A stretch of 64,000 nt of DNA from Flavobacteriales bacterium (GCA_002706365.1 PALM01000018.1:1-64000); one strand, 5' to 3'. Counted from the first letter of the stretch, positions 1 to 9,498 are shown. Numbers and translations: made by a program. Notes: generated by a model from the letters alone, not told the origin.

Positions 1-1
1 G

Positions 2-601
2 ATCAGTGGATCATCTGCATCAATATTGACAGGCGAACGCTTAGCCTTGAATTATATGCAAAGGATGAGCGGTATAGCCACACATAGCCGTCGCTTGCTT
101 AAGTTGATAGAGGGAACAAGCTGCAAGATCCTCGATAGCCGAAAAACCACACCTAACAATAGAATATTCGAAAAAATGGCAGTCGAGATCGGCGGTGCTC
201 AAAACCATCGCTTTGGATTGTATGATATGATGATGATAAAAGACAATCACATTGATTATGCCGGAGGGATTAAAGAAGCAATTCATAAGTGTAGAACTTA
301 TCTAGATGAAAAGAACTTAGATCTGAAGATCGAGATCGAAGCAAGAGATTTGAATGAGTTGGAAGAGATCTTAGCTGCAGAGAAAGTAGATCGAATTATG
401 CTAGATAATTTCAATTACAAAGACCTTAGAAAGGCAGTGGAGATGATTGGAGATTATGCAGAAACTGAAGCTTCTGGTGGAATCAATGAAGATACCATAG
501 CAGATTATGCTGCATGTGGGGTAGATTTCATCAGTGTGGGTGCTTTAACGCATCAGATCAACAGTCTCGACTTGAGTTTAAAAGCAGTAGAAGATGAGTG
601 A
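2..601 (+). CDS. nadC: Nicotinate-nucleotide pyrophosphorylase (carboxylating), 5'-truncated by window edge
   Basis: This is the quinolinate phosphoribosyltransferase of de novo NAD synthesis, which makes nicotinate mononucleotide from quinolinate and PRPP. The reading frame is open from base 2, so the start codon and N-terminal domain lie outside the window; the first in-frame TTG at 26 is not the real start. The visible part holds the core alpha/beta-barrel motifs: GERLALN, SRKTTP with its Lys, NHRFGLYDMMMIKDNHI, EIEARDLNELEEIL, MLDNF, EASGGI and the end motif SVGALTHQI. These match NadC closely. It overlaps the next gene by 8 bp, which suggests co-transcription. Family assignment is near certain. 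Confidence 0.95.
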   Translation: MSGSSASILTGERLALNYMQRMSGIATHSRRLLKLIEGTSCKILDSRKTTPNNRIFEKMAVEIGGAQNHRFGLYDMMMIKDNHIDYAGGIKEAIHKCRTYLDEKNLDLKIEIEARDLNELEEILAAEKVDRIMLDNFNYKDLRKAVEMIGDYAETEASGGINEDTIADYAACGVDFISVGALTHQINSLDLSLKAVEDE

Positions 602-1535
602 AGGAATCATAGCTAGGCTTAGAAGATCTGCTCCTGTAAGAAAGGCAATTTACATCTCTAAGAAGATCGTACTTCCGGGATTTGATAAGCTGCCTATATA
701 CTATGTTGCCAAGTTCTTCTTTACCGGTTTGGTTGAAGGAGCATTAGAGCTCAAAGCTTCTTCCTTGGCCTTTAAATTCTTTCTAGCCATATTCCCAACG
801 ATCATCTTTTTGCTTACTCTAATTCCTTTTATTCCTATTGATGGATTTAGAGATGAGCTTTTGGAAATATTGAACAATCTACTTCCAGAACAGGGGTACC
901 AATTCTTAAACGACTCATTGATCAATCTGATTACCAATGCAGATGGAGGCTTACTTTCATTTGGTTTCATCTTTGCGCTATATCTAGCGACTAGCGGTTT
1001 TGATGGGATGCAAAATGCCTTTATGGAAAGCTACAATACCAACTTCAAGCGCAGCATTATTCGAACAAGACTGGTTTCTGTTTTAATGCTTTTTATTCTG
1101 ACCATTCTTCTTGTTGTGGCCATTTCAGCTATTCTGATAAGTGAGTATTTGGTGAATTTTACTCTTGAACCAGGTAGTATCTCCTCTACTCTATTGATAG
1201 TTGGAAAATGGATCATTATTATGGCATTGTGCTTTTTCTGTATTTCGGTTTTGTACTATTTAGGAGGAAACCGAAAGATGAAATGGAAATTCTTTTCTGC
1301 AGGATCCAGTTTGGCAACCTTCCTTGTGATCATAGTCTCTCTGGCCTTCGGTTTCTATGTCGATAATTTTGCCAATTACAATAAGATCTACGGCTCCATC
1401 GGTACAATCATCATTCTTATGTTGTGGATCTATTTCAATTCTTTCGTTCTACTGATTGGTTTTGAACTGAATGCCAGTATCCAACAAGCTGGTTCTATTG
1501 AGCGCTTGGAAGACGAAATGGACAATCTACTCTAA
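594..1535 (+). CDS. YihY/BrkB-family inner-membrane protein
   Basis: This 313-residue protein has about six hydrophobic segments. Its first membrane segment contains the family motif around KASSLAFKFFLAIFPTIIF, followed by a region with Pro and Gly residues (LIPFIPIDGF) and the later SIGTIIILMLWIYFNSFVLLIGFELNA segment typical of YihY. The family was once annotated as ribonuclease BN, which is wrong; its molecular role is not established. The ATG at 594 overlaps the end of nadC, so translation is probably coupled. The next gene starts five bases after its stop. I infer an inner-membrane location from hydrophobicity. Confidence 0.9.
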   Translation: MSEGIIARLRRSAPVRKAIYISKKIVLPGFDKLPIYYVAKFFFTGLVEGALELKASSLAFKFFLAIFPTIIFLLTLIPFIPIDGFRDELLEILNNLLPEQGYQFLNDSLINLITNADGGLLSFGFIFALYLATSGFDGMQNAFMESYNTNFKRSIIRTRLVSVLMLFILTILLVVAISAILISEYLVNFTLEPGSISSTLLIVGKWIIIMALCFFCISVLYYLGGNRKMKWKFFSAGSSLATFLVIIVSLAFGFYVDNFANYNKIYGSIGTIIILMLWIYFNSFVLLIGFELNASIQQAGSIERLEDEMDNLL

Positions 1536-1540
1536 ACTTT

Positions 1541-3361
1541 ATGAGCAAGGCATCTCAAATAGTCCTTTTAAGCAGGAGGTTGAGCAAGGGAGAAGAACAA
1601 CATCTTCTGAATAGAAAAGTAGATGAGATCCTTTTGATGGAAGATGGCTTCATGCCACATAAAGAAGCGCTGAAAGCTAAGTCGAAGCTCCTAAAGCAAT
1701 CCGATAGCGATTTATCTGAACGCCATATCCAACGAATAATAGAATTCGGACATAAGCCTTTGATCAAGGGAAAATCTATTGCAGAAAGACTAAGGAATTC
1801 AGAAGGTTCTGATTGGTATTATCTTCGATTCAGTCTTTTTCATAGAAGCAGGAATCAATTGATCTCAGCAGACGAGATCAACGAGGTATTAGACACTTTA
1901 GATTCGGATGCTAAAATCACGCTATACCATACGAATGGAATAGATTCAAGACTCTTGAAGAGGGAGGTCAATCAGCAAACAAACCCTCCACAATCAAAGA
2001 AGAGCTTGCCATTGGATTTCATTTTTAATTATCTGCTTTTATTCTTCTACCGTTCAATATTTGGAAAAAGAGCACGATCTAAATCTGTAAGAACTGCCAA
2101 AAAGCTCATCATAGCCAATCCTTACCTTGAACAAGAGATAATTGAGTTGGGAAGCGGTAAGTTAAAAATGGGAGATCCACATTTACAGAATGTGATCGAC
2201 ATGAGTATAGCCAATGAAGACATCATATTCCTCACCCAGCTTCGTCCGCCTAGTCTTGAAGCTAATCATCAATTAAAACTGCGATCCTACTTCAGGAGTA
2301 GAGCTTACGATAGAAGGAGTATTTACTTAGAACCTTATTTATTAGAATCTTTCTTCAGCAATGATTTCAAGAAAGTTAAAAGGGAGATAAGAAGCTTATT
2401 TTCAGATCTAGAGGATAACATTAAAGATGAAAAGTTGAGCTCTGAAGATGCCTTTCTACTTGAAAGCTTTTGCAGACTTAGAAAGACCTTATGGCTCGCC
2501 AAATGGAGAGAAGTAGCTGCCAGTAGAATGTTTTCAAAACTCAATTTGGAGAGTTTATTGGCAATTGATGAGCATTCATTGCAAAATCGCTCGATTCTTA
2601 TACCTGCTAGAAAGAAGCAAATCAAAACCTACGCTTTGCAACATGGAGCAATCAGCAGAGCTAATGTGGCATATCGTTTCACGGCTGCCGACAAAGAATA
2701 CAAGCCTTGGCCAGATCTGAGCTTTATAAGGGGTAACCACACTAAAATACAACTAGAAGCTAATTGCTACCCCAGTAGTGCAGTTGAAGTTGTAGGTCAT
2801 CTAAGAACTGATGTAATCCCTGAATTAAAGGCCACAGCTAAAGGAAAGTCAAAGATCGTTTATGCCACACAGCCAATGCCACCGGCAGATCGCGAATTAA
2901 AGCGCAGACAATTAGTTGACTTCCTATCGCTCGTTAAGGCATTTCCGGATGAAGAATTTGTCATTAAACCTCATCCTAATGAGAGTGAAATTGCCGACTA
3001 CTACGACCTAACTACAGACCCAGACTATCAGAACCTATCTATATATGAAGGCAATCTTTATCATTTGCTGGCAAGTTGCAGCTTTCTGATCACATACTAC
3101 AGTACAGTGGGATTAGAAGCGATCTATTTCGATAAGGAAGTGATTTGTCTGGACTATGAAAAGAGGGATTATCAAGGATACCATGCTGCTGAAGTAGCGC
3201 ATAGAGCTTTGAATGGAGGAGAATTGATCCAACTAAGCAGGGATATACTCCAGGGGAATCTAAAGAGCGATCAATTGAAGAAAAATAGCTTTATCGAAGC
3301 TAGAGCCTTTAGAATTGACGGGAAAGCTACGGAAAGAGTAATGCAGTTTCTGAGTCGGTAA
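1541..3361 (+). CDS. GT-B-fold surface-carbohydrate glycosyltransferase (sialyl/Kdo-transferase-like motifs)
   Basis: This 606-residue protein has no signal peptide. Its C-terminal half resembles CDP-glycerol and polysialyl transferases: a DEHS...ALQHG stretch (QHG at 368-370), KPHPNE at 476-481 and an STVGLEA motif at 521-527. An EDG triplet sits near the N-terminus (34-36). The D/E-D/E-G, HP and S-S/T trio is known from bacterial sialyltransferases (GT38/52/80) and related Kdo transferases. With a nonulosonic-acid-like operon 6 kb away, transfer of such a sugar is a reasonable inference, not a demonstrated function. It follows the YihY gene by five bases and ends convergently six bases from the methyltransferase. 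Donor and acceptor cannot be read from the sequence. Confidence 0.65.
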   Translation: MSKASQIVLLSRRLSKGEEQHLLNRKVDEILLMEDGFMPHKEALKAKSKLLKQSDSDLSERHIQRIIEFGHKPLIKGKSIAERLRNSEGSDWYYLRFSLFHRSRNQLISADEINEVLDTLDSDAKITLYHTNGIDSRLLKREVNQQTNPPQSKKSLPLDFIFNYLLLFFYRSIFGKRARSKSVRTAKKLIIANPYLEQEIIELGSGKLKMGDPHLQNVIDMSIANEDIIFLTQLRPPSLEANHQLKLRSYFRSRAYDRRSIYLEPYLLESFFSNDFKKVKREIRSLFSDLEDNIKDEKLSSEDAFLLESFCRLRKTLWLAKWREVAASRMFSKLNLESLLAIDEHSLQNRSILIPARKKQIKTYALQHGAISRANVAYRFTAADKEYKPWPDLSFIRGNHTKIQLEANCYPSSAVEVVGHLRTDVIPELKATAKGKSKIVYATQPMPPADRELKRRQLVDFLSLVKAFPDEEFVIKPHPNESEIADYYDLTTDPDYQNLSIYEGNLYHLLASCSFLITYYSTVGLEAIYFDKEVICLDYEKRDYQGYHAAEVAHRALNGGELIQLSRDILQGNLKSDQLKKNSFIEARAFRIDGKATERVMQFLSR

Positions 3362-3366
3362 CTCTC

Positions 3367-4068
3367 TTAGGAATTCACTTGAGTATATGCCGGAATGGAA
3401 AATGCGTGATCATCCTTTTGAAACCTCAGATTGTGCTTTTCACAGAATTCAATTAATGCCTTGGTTTCTCCACCCTGTTTCTTCTCATCTATACAGATGA
3501 TGGCTCCAGGAGATAAATGAGGTCTAAGGTTCTCCAATGCTCTAATAGCAGGCTCGTAGGCATTGCAATCAACATACACCATCGCAGCTCTAAAGTTGGG
3601 ATTCTCCTCTAAAAAAGAAGGAATACTCTTATTGATATCCCCTTTTATGAGTCGGTAAGGTTTGTTCTTTATGGTCGACTTAATACGTTTTTCTACCTCG
3701 CTAATAGAAATGCCTTTCCAGGAATGCTTAGAAAGCTGCTTGCTTGACTTAAGACTCTCTTCTGTAAAGCCGTCAAAGGTGTCGAATCCAAAATACTTGC
3801 GCACATCATTCTCATTCGACATATTGATCAGATGGGAGAAGATAATGGTATTCCTACCATAAGCTACGCCTAGCTCAACGATATGACCGGGAACATTGGC
3901 TATTTTCTTGTAGACATCATAGAGAGATAAGATATACTTGAACTCCGACTTCTCAAGATATTGTTGCTTATTCCAATATTTGTGGAAGGTGAGATTCTCG
4001 ATCTTCACCAAATGCATTCCAAAAGTGTTTAGAAAACCATTGATGGTCTTTCCAAGAAAAGTGGCCAT
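3367..4068 (-). CDS. TylF/MycF-like class I SAM-dependent O-methyltransferase
   Basis: This 233-residue protein has the SAM-binding motif VELGVAYGRN, then FGFDTFDGFTEES and the later VYVDCNAYEPAIRALENLRPHLSPGAIICIDE segment. The order matches the TylF/macrocin O-methyltransferase group, which methylates sugar hydroxyls using a divalent metal; acidic residues in VDCN and IDE fit metal binding. The protein is likely cytoplasmic. Its position among glycan genes suggests sugar or polysaccharide methylation, which is inference. It lies just downstream of the first Kelch gene on the same strand with a 19-bp gap, so the two may be co-transcribed. Confidence 0.8.
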   Translation of the reverse strand: MATFLGKTINGFLNTFGMHLVKIENLTFHKYWNKQQYLEKSEFKYILSLYDVYKKIANVPGHIVELGVAYGRNTIIFSHLINMSNENDVRKYFGFDTFDGFTEESLKSSKQLSKHSWKGISISEVEKRIKSTIKNKPYRLIKGDINKSIPSFLEENPNFRAAMVYVDCNAYEPAIRALENLRPHLSPGAIICIDEKKQGGETKALIEFCEKHNLRFQKDDHAFSIPAYTQVNS

Positions 4069-4087
4069 TGACTATTATTCTTATGTA

Positions 4088-6190
4088 TTACTTAGAGATT
4101 ACAATTTTACCGCTTTCGGTGGAATTAGCCCCAGTAATTACAAATAAATAAGTAGATGTCTTCAAAGCTCTCAGATCAATTTGAGAATTAGGCCTAATGG
4201 TTTCTTCGTAGACTAACTTCCCATTTAATGAGTATACTCTTAATACAGCAACTTCTTTCACATTAGAATAAAAGATTCCCTCACTAGGATTTGGAAATAT
4301 ACTGAGCGACTTCTGCTCAAAAGCATCTGAAGCATGAAGCCCCGTAGATACGAGATTGTACTCCCATAAATCGCCCAAACTACCTGAAACATTATTAGTA
4401 GTCCCAGCAAAGATGAAAGCTGAATTATTGATGCTAAACATTGCATAAGCCGCTCTCGAACTATCTCTAAATGAGTTACTAATATTCGTCCATTGGTTTA
4501 CAGTAGGATCATAGATGTAGTAATCGTTCATATAAGGAGCACTACTCAAATTAATTCCCCCACCGACAATTGCTCTGCCGTCATTCGTAGCAATGAATCC
4601 AGCTCGCGCTCTGCCAACTCCTGGGAAACTTGCCTTTTGGCTCCATGTTGAATCATTTACACTATATCCCCAAAGATCATTAAGAACCTGGCTACCATTA
4701 TATCCCATTCCGAAGTACACTGTATCCGCAATTGTGAATGAAACACCGCTTGATCTATTTCCAAAAGGAAGATTGGGCAATTGTCTCCAACTATCATTTG
4801 AAGGATTGTACTCATAGAAACTATTGACCAATGGACCGCTACCACTGCTTGTAACACCGCCACCTGCATATGCCTTTCCATTGTGAACTGCATGAAACAC
4901 AAGCCTATTACCTCCTGGGTAATTATTGATGCTTGACCATTGATTCGTTAGAAAGTTAAACCGATACATATCACTCTTAACTGTTGAGCCAGCAACTCCG
5001 GCACCCACATATGCATTATTACCAATAACAAATGCCATTGCATTTCTTCGTGCATCTCCAGGAAAATCAGGCATGGGAATCCAGTAGTCATTCAATGGAT
5101 CATACTTCCAAAAATCTTTTTTATGCGGACCACCCGTAACATTTCCAGTGGTAATATAACCGTAGCCTCCATGTGAGAAGCCAACCGGATTTGCTCTAGC
5201 AGTTGGAGGTGTTAAAACAGCTTTAAACCATGCATTGATAGTGCCTACATTGCCATAACCCCATAGGTCATTAAGCAATGTACCTCCATTTCTAGTGATG
5301 GAACCTCCAAATACATAAGCTCTATTATTAAGTGAAAAAGTGGCAAAAGCTGCTCTAGCGCTATCTACAAAATTAGAAGTGAGGGAAGTCCAATTATTCG
5401 TAGCTGGGTCATACTCATAATAATCTCCTAGCATAGCAGAACTTGACGACACCCTAAATCCTCCTCCAACAATAGCTTTGCCATTGATTACAACTGCACT
5501 AGCTCTCACTCTTCCAACACCAGGCAAACTTGCTTTTTGAGTCCATGTGCTATCATTCACACTGTAAGCCCAAATATCATTGTGATCCTGGCTTCCATCA
5601 TATCCTAATCCGAAATAAACGGTATCATTGATCGTGAAAGAAATTCCGCTAGTTCTATCACCAAAAGGGATATTAGGTAATTGTCTCCAATTATCCGTTG
5701 CAGGGCTGTATTCATAAAAATCGCGTTTGTCACTTGCACCAGATCTACCTCCTCCTACATATGCCTTACCATTACAAGCAGCATTGAATTGCAGTCGATC
5801 CCCATCACCAGGATAGTTGACCAAAGTCGACCATTGATCATTGGTCATATCATATCGATACATATCCCTTACACCAGTTACCCCAATTGCTCCCGCGCCT
5901 ACATAAGCGTAGTTTCCTATGGTAAAACAAATGGTATTCTTTCTTGCACTACCTGGAAAGTCGGCCACTCTAGTCCATTTCTTAGTAGAAGGGTCATATC
6001 TCCACATATCTTTCAAGTGGTTGCCATTAGCGTCAACACCAAGAAGAACATATCCAAAATTGCTATTTGAGAAGCCTACAGCATTCGATCTTTCAATTGG
6101 TGCATTATAGCTCTTCTCAACCCAGTTTTGAGCCGTTGAGGAAAGGGTAATTACAAAAAATAGAGAAAGTAGTAGAGATAGAGATTTCAT
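4088..6190 (-). CDS. Secreted double six-repeat Kelch protein with type IX sorting tail
   Basis: The 700-residue product starts at the ATG ending at 6190; an upstream in-frame ATG would spoil the signal peptide MKSLSLLLSLFFVITLSSTAQ. The mature part is two homologous halves of about 310 residues, each with about six Kelch repeats. Parallel blocks are YVGAG, DMYRY/F, GKAYVGGG or GKAYAGGG, FYEYxPxxDxWRQLPN, DTVYFGxGYxGSQ and WxYSVNDSTW. This predicts two beta-propellers. The last 75 residues (FPNPSEG..., RVYSLNGKLVYEE, YLFVITG, GKIVISK) form a type A Por sorting domain. Its role at the cell surface is unknown; Kelch propellers commonly bind partners. A TAnnTTTG box lies at 6205-6212. Confidence 0.88.
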   Translation of the reverse strand: MKSLSLLLSLFFVITLSSTAQNWVEKSYNAPIERSNAVGFSNSNFGYVLLGVDANGNHLKDMWRYDPSTKKWTRVADFPGSARKNTICFTIGNYAYVGAGAIGVTGVRDMYRYDMTNDQWSTLVNYPGDGDRLQFNAACNGKAYVGGGRSGASDKRDFYEYSPATDNWRQLPNIPFGDRTSGISFTINDTVYFGLGYDGSQDHNDIWAYSVNDSTWTQKASLPGVGRVRASAVVINGKAIVGGGFRVSSSSAMLGDYYEYDPATNNWTSLTSNFVDSARAAFATFSLNNRAYVFGGSITRNGGTLLNDLWGYGNVGTINAWFKAVLTPPTARANPVGFSHGGYGYITTGNVTGGPHKKDFWKYDPLNDYWIPMPDFPGDARRNAMAFVIGNNAYVGAGVAGSTVKSDMYRFNFLTNQWSSINNYPGGNRLVFHAVHNGKAYAGGGVTSSGSGPLVNSFYEYNPSNDSWRQLPNLPFGNRSSGVSFTIADTVYFGMGYNGSQVLNDLWGYSVNDSTWSQKASFPGVGRARAGFIATNDGRAIVGGGINLSSAPYMNDYYIYDPTVNQWTNISNSFRDSSRAAYAMFSINNSAFIFAGTTNNVSGSLGDLWEYNLVSTGLHASDAFEQKSLSIFPNPSEGIFYSNVKEVAVLRVYSLNGKLVYEETIRPNSQIDLRALKTSTYLFVITGANSTESGKIVISK

Positions 6191-6204
6191 TTTTTCCGTT
6201 TTAT

Positions 6205-6212
6205 CAAAGATA
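6205..6212 (-). promoter_or_regulatory. Candidate -7 box TAnnTTTG for the first Kelch gene
   Basis: The minus strand reads TATCTTTG, an exact match to the Bacteroidota -7 consensus, 14 bp upstream of the chosen ATG. This supports the start at 6190. No clear -33 TTG is seen at the usual distance. Confidence 0.5.
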
Positions 6213-6279
6213 AACACGAGATACTAAGCATGCCATTAAATATTCACAATTCTTAAGTCAGTAGAATCTTCATACATCG

Positions 6280-6287
6280 TATTTTTG
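6280..6287 (+). promoter_or_regulatory. Candidate -7 box TAnnTTTG for the PhyH-like gene
   Basis: TATTTTTG lies only five bases before the ATG at 6293, which would give a leaderless or nearly leaderless mRNA. It forms a divergent promoter region with the Kelch gene. No -33 TTG was found. Confidence 0.4.
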
Positions 6288-6292
6288 TATGT

Positions 6293-7105
6293 ATGGAGAC
6301 TGGTATTAAGAATTTAAGAATCAAATATCAAGGAGAGAATAGTATCGATCCATGTTTGGAATTATTAGTCGAGCATGGAGTACTTGTAATCGAAGATTTC
6401 CTAGTTGAGGATATGCTGAAGTCTTTGATCCAGGAGTATGAAAACATTCTCAAGCTTGAGAATGATGTAATATCAGCAATAGACTATCCCCAAGGAGTAG
6501 CCAGGAGAATTGAGTTCTCAAAGCTAGATGCCAATAGTTTTCCAAAGACTCATGAAGTGTTCAATATGGAATTCATGAAGAAGGTTACAAATAGGTATCT
6601 CGGCACTCCAAATCATTTCAACCACGAGATCTATGTGGCAAGAGATGAGCATGAAGAGTTCAATGCACTCAATAAATTGCATTACGATAAGCTTTCAACC
6701 CTCAAATTCTTCCTTTATCTCAACGATATCGATAAGTCGAATGGAGCCTTTGAGGCTGTTCCCGGCTCTCATAAGCTAGCCCAGTCGATCATGGAGTTCT
6801 ATCGCAAAAGGGGTAAAAAATTGGCCAAACTTCCGAATAGAGAGCTGCCCGAAGAGCTACAAAATGCAGTACCAATGGAGGCTAAGGCAGGCTCTTTGAT
6901 CGTATTTACCACAGACACATACCACAGAGCAGGTAGAGTTGAAAAGGGCAAGAATCGCATGATCATGCGTGGACACAGTAGACCCGATCCTATGCCAAAA
7001 TACTCTCCTAGTATCTTTTCAAAACAGTGGTTCAATGAGTCTATTCTCAACCCTTCTCGCTACATATATGGAGTAAGTGATCTCATAGGCGGAAAAGAGG
7101 CCTAA
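6293..7105 (+). CDS. Phytanoyl-CoA dioxygenase (PhyH) family Fe(II)/2-oxoglutarate oxygenase
   Basis: This 270-residue protein carries the metal-binding triad of the family: H130 and D132 in LHYDKLSTLKFFLYLND, and H211 in TDTYHRAGR, with R222 well placed for 2-oxoglutarate. FEAVPGSHKL and the closing MRGHSRPDP stretch are also typical. Members hydroxylate lipids, amino acids, sugars or natural products, so the substrate cannot be named. It stands alone between two Kelch genes on the opposite strand, within a region of sugar-modifying enzymes. Oxidation of a glycan or lipid-carrier component is possible but is only inference from context. Confidence 0.85.
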   Translation: METGIKNLRIKYQGENSIDPCLELLVEHGVLVIEDFLVEDMLKSLIQEYENILKLENDVISAIDYPQGVARRIEFSKLDANSFPKTHEVFNMEFMKKVTNRYLGTPNHFNHEIYVARDEHEEFNALNKLHYDKLSTLKFFLYLNDIDKSNGAFEAVPGSHKLAQSIMEFYRKRGKKLAKLPNRELPEELQNAVPMEAKAGSLIVFTTDTYHRAGRVEKGKNRMIMRGHSRPDPMPKYSPSIFSKQWFNESILNPSRYIYGVSDLIGGKEA

Positions 7106-7204
7106 TCAAATTTTAGCGGACGAATACTGATCTATTGAGTTCAAAGACAGAACGAAAGACACCTGATTAGATTCCATTGAAAGTAAGCTATGATTTTCAG
7201 TTAA

Positions 7205-9286
7205 TTAGTGAATCATAAAGCTTTTCGTAACAACTTCATCATTTGAGTCTAACTGTATAAAGTACTGTCCTTTAGGTAAATCCAAATTCAGCTTCAAGGC
7301 CTTTCCAACTTGCTGAATCCTTCTAGACTCAACTAATCTTCCATTTGAATCATAGATCCTTATATATTCAATCCAATCTGAATAGTTTATAAATAGTTCG
7401 CCATTGCTTGGGTTGGGATAAAGTTTAGCCTTTTCTGAATTCTCAATATTGTCAACAGAACTTATTATCCCTTGAATTTCCCATAGATCCCCTCTGTAAC
7501 CATTATTAGCCTGATAACCTCCGAATACATAAGAAGTATTGTTGATCTTAAAAGTAGTGGCATTAGACCTAGCGGTAGCCGCTGAAGGCACAGTTATGGA
7601 AGACCATTGATTGGTTCTAGGATCATATTCATAATAATCAGATAACTTTTGAGAAGAGTTTGTAGCTCTAAACCCACCACCGACGATTGCTTTACCATCG
7701 ACCACAATTGCAACTGCACTCAACCTTGGCACTCCTAAGAATGAAGCTCTTTGCGTCCAGCTTGAGTCTCTGACACTGTATGCCCAAAGATCATTGCGAT
7801 CACTTGTACCATCGTATCCTTGTCCGAAGTATATGGTATCTCCTATTGTAAATGATATTCCACTTGACCTGTTTCCGAATGGTAGGTCTGGTAATGCTCT
7901 CCATGTATTTAATACCGGATTGAATTCGTAAAATCCATCGTGATATGTAATCCCAGAGAATCCAGTTGCTCCCCCTCCAACATAGGCCTTGCCATTAGCC
8001 GCACCATGAAAGTTGAGCCTAAGTCCCTGACCGGGATAATTTGCCACAGAATCCCATTGATTCGTATTCATGTTATATCTGTATACTTTGTTACTATGGG
8101 AGTTATTCGTTTGTCCTGCACCAACATAGGCAAAAGAATCAATGGTGAATGCGAATGAATTTCTTCTTGGAGAAGCAGGAAATCTAGCAACTGCTTTCCA
8201 CTGATCCAGTGTAGGATAATACCTCCAACACTCATTATTATTTGAGGAAGCAGAACTGTTCCCCAGAGCAATAAAACCAAACTCATGATTGGCAAATCCA
8301 ACTGCATTTGCTCTTGCGGTAAGTGAAGGAATATTTGTCCATTGAAGGCTAGACGACACATCTTCAACCAAATGAAATTCGCCATGGTAGATATTATTAG
8401 CAGTTCCACCAAAAAGGTATCCTTTGTTTAATAGAGAAAAGCAGAGTGCAGCTGATCGATTAGATAAAGGAGTAGGTCCAGCACTAGACCATTGATTGGC
8501 AGAAGGGTCATATAGGTAATAATCGCTTAGATTACTTGATCCAAGTCTACCACCTCCCCCAACTAATACTTTACCATTAACATGTACGATATTAGGAGCA
8601 TATCTACCTAAACCTAAAAAAGATGCTTTCTGTGTCCAGCTTGAGTCTTTAACGCTATACCCCCAAATATCATTGTAATTTGAAGTACCATCATGCCCTA
8701 AACCAAAATAAATTGTATCCTGAACAACAAAGGACAAACCAGTAGATCGATCACCGAAAGGTAGATCTGGCAATTGCCTCCAACTATCTGTTTGTGGGTT
8801 ATATTCATAAAAATCATCTTCAGGACCGGTATTCCAGCCTCCTCCAACATATCCCTTTCCATTGGCTGCTCCGCTGAATAAAATACGACTCCCTGCTCCT
8901 GGATAGTTTGCCAGTGTATCCCAGATATCAGAATTCATATTGTATCTGTAAAAGTCTCTTTTCAGCACCCCTCCAGCACTTCCAGCACCGACATATGCAA
9001 ATGAATCGATTACAAAAACAAATGAATTCTTTCTTGAACTCCCTGGAAAATCAGTTACTCTTGTCCAACTCTGAGTGATCGGATCAAACTTCCAACAATC
9101 GTTGTATTCAATACTATTTGCATTTCTTCCTAATGCGATAAAACCATAAATGGAATTAGAGAAAGAAACACCCGCACTTCTCCCAAGTGGGGAGTTGCCA
9201 ACGGATTGCATTTGTGTCCATGTTTGAGAAGAGAGAGAGAGGCTAATAAAAAGAGCGAAGAGAATAGAGAGTAGCTTTGTTTTCAT
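7205..9286 (-). CDS. Secreted double Kelch protein with type IX sorting tail (paralog)
   Basis: This 693-residue protein starts with the signal peptide MKTKLLSILFALFISLSLSSQ. Like the protein encoded at 4088-6190 it has two similar halves of about 300 residues, with Kelch blocks such as FAYVGAG, GKGYVGGG, FYEYNPQTDSWRQLPD, DTIYFGLGHDGTS and WGYSVKDSSWTQKASFLG. The C-terminus (LYPNPSNGELFINY, IRIYDSNGRLVESRRI, LPKGQYFIQL, KSFMIH) is a type A Por sorting domain. The two genes are clear paralogs on the same strand, separated by the oppositely oriented PhyH-like gene. This one has a good promoter candidate directly upstream. Confidence 0.88.
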   Translation of the reverse strand: MKTKLLSILFALFISLSLSSQTWTQMQSVGNSPLGRSAGVSFSNSIYGFIALGRNANSIEYNDCWKFDPITQSWTRVTDFPGSSRKNSFVFVIDSFAYVGAGSAGGVLKRDFYRYNMNSDIWDTLANYPGAGSRILFSGAANGKGYVGGGWNTGPEDDFYEYNPQTDSWRQLPDLPFGDRSTGLSFVVQDTIYFGLGHDGTSNYNDIWGYSVKDSSWTQKASFLGLGRYAPNIVHVNGKVLVGGGGRLGSSNLSDYYLYDPSANQWSSAGPTPLSNRSAALCFSLLNKGYLFGGTANNIYHGEFHLVEDVSSSLQWTNIPSLTARANAVGFANHEFGFIALGNSSASSNNNECWRYYPTLDQWKAVARFPASPRRNSFAFTIDSFAYVGAGQTNNSHSNKVYRYNMNTNQWDSVANYPGQGLRLNFHGAANGKAYVGGGATGFSGITYHDGFYEFNPVLNTWRALPDLPFGNRSSGISFTIGDTIYFGQGYDGTSDRNDLWAYSVRDSSWTQRASFLGVPRLSAVAIVVDGKAIVGGGFRATNSSQKLSDYYEYDPRTNQWSSITVPSAATARSNATTFKINNTSYVFGGYQANNGYRGDLWEIQGIISSVDNIENSEKAKLYPNPSNGELFINYSDWIEYIRIYDSNGRLVESRRIQQVGKALKLNLDLPKGQYFIQLDSNDEVVTKSFMIH

Positions 9287-9300
9287 AAATCAGGTTTACT

Positions 9301-9331
9301 CAAAAATACACTTGGAATGCAATAATATCAA
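9301..9331 (-). promoter_or_regulatory. Candidate Bacteroidota promoter (-33 TTG, -7 TAnnTTTG) for the second Kelch gene
   Basis: On the minus strand TTG (9329-9331) is followed after 20 bases by TATTTTTG (9301-9308), then the ATG 15 bases later. Spacing and both boxes fit the consensus, the best such match seen in this window. Confidence 0.55.
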
Positions 9332-9498
9332 GGATTCAGTGATCCTATTACAAATAAATGAAGTTGGTATTGTAAACTTGCGTAATCTGTTTTGAGTATG
9401 ATTTTAGTTAAGATTCCCAAAATCGCTTGGTATAAGGGTTTAATCCATTGCTTCTCTTTAATTTTACCTGCTAAGCAACTCATAGATAAAAGAAGAAG

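Noticed and set aside
26-601. TTG at 26 as start of nadC
   Set aside because: The frame stays open to the window edge with NadC-like residues upstream; the gene is simply cut.
594-1535. Ribonuclease BN
   Set aside because: Old annotation of the YihY family is known to be wrong; the protein is an integral membrane protein.
4120-6110. Plus-strand open frames across the Kelch gene
   Set aside because: They are antisense shadows of a clearly coding repeat protein.
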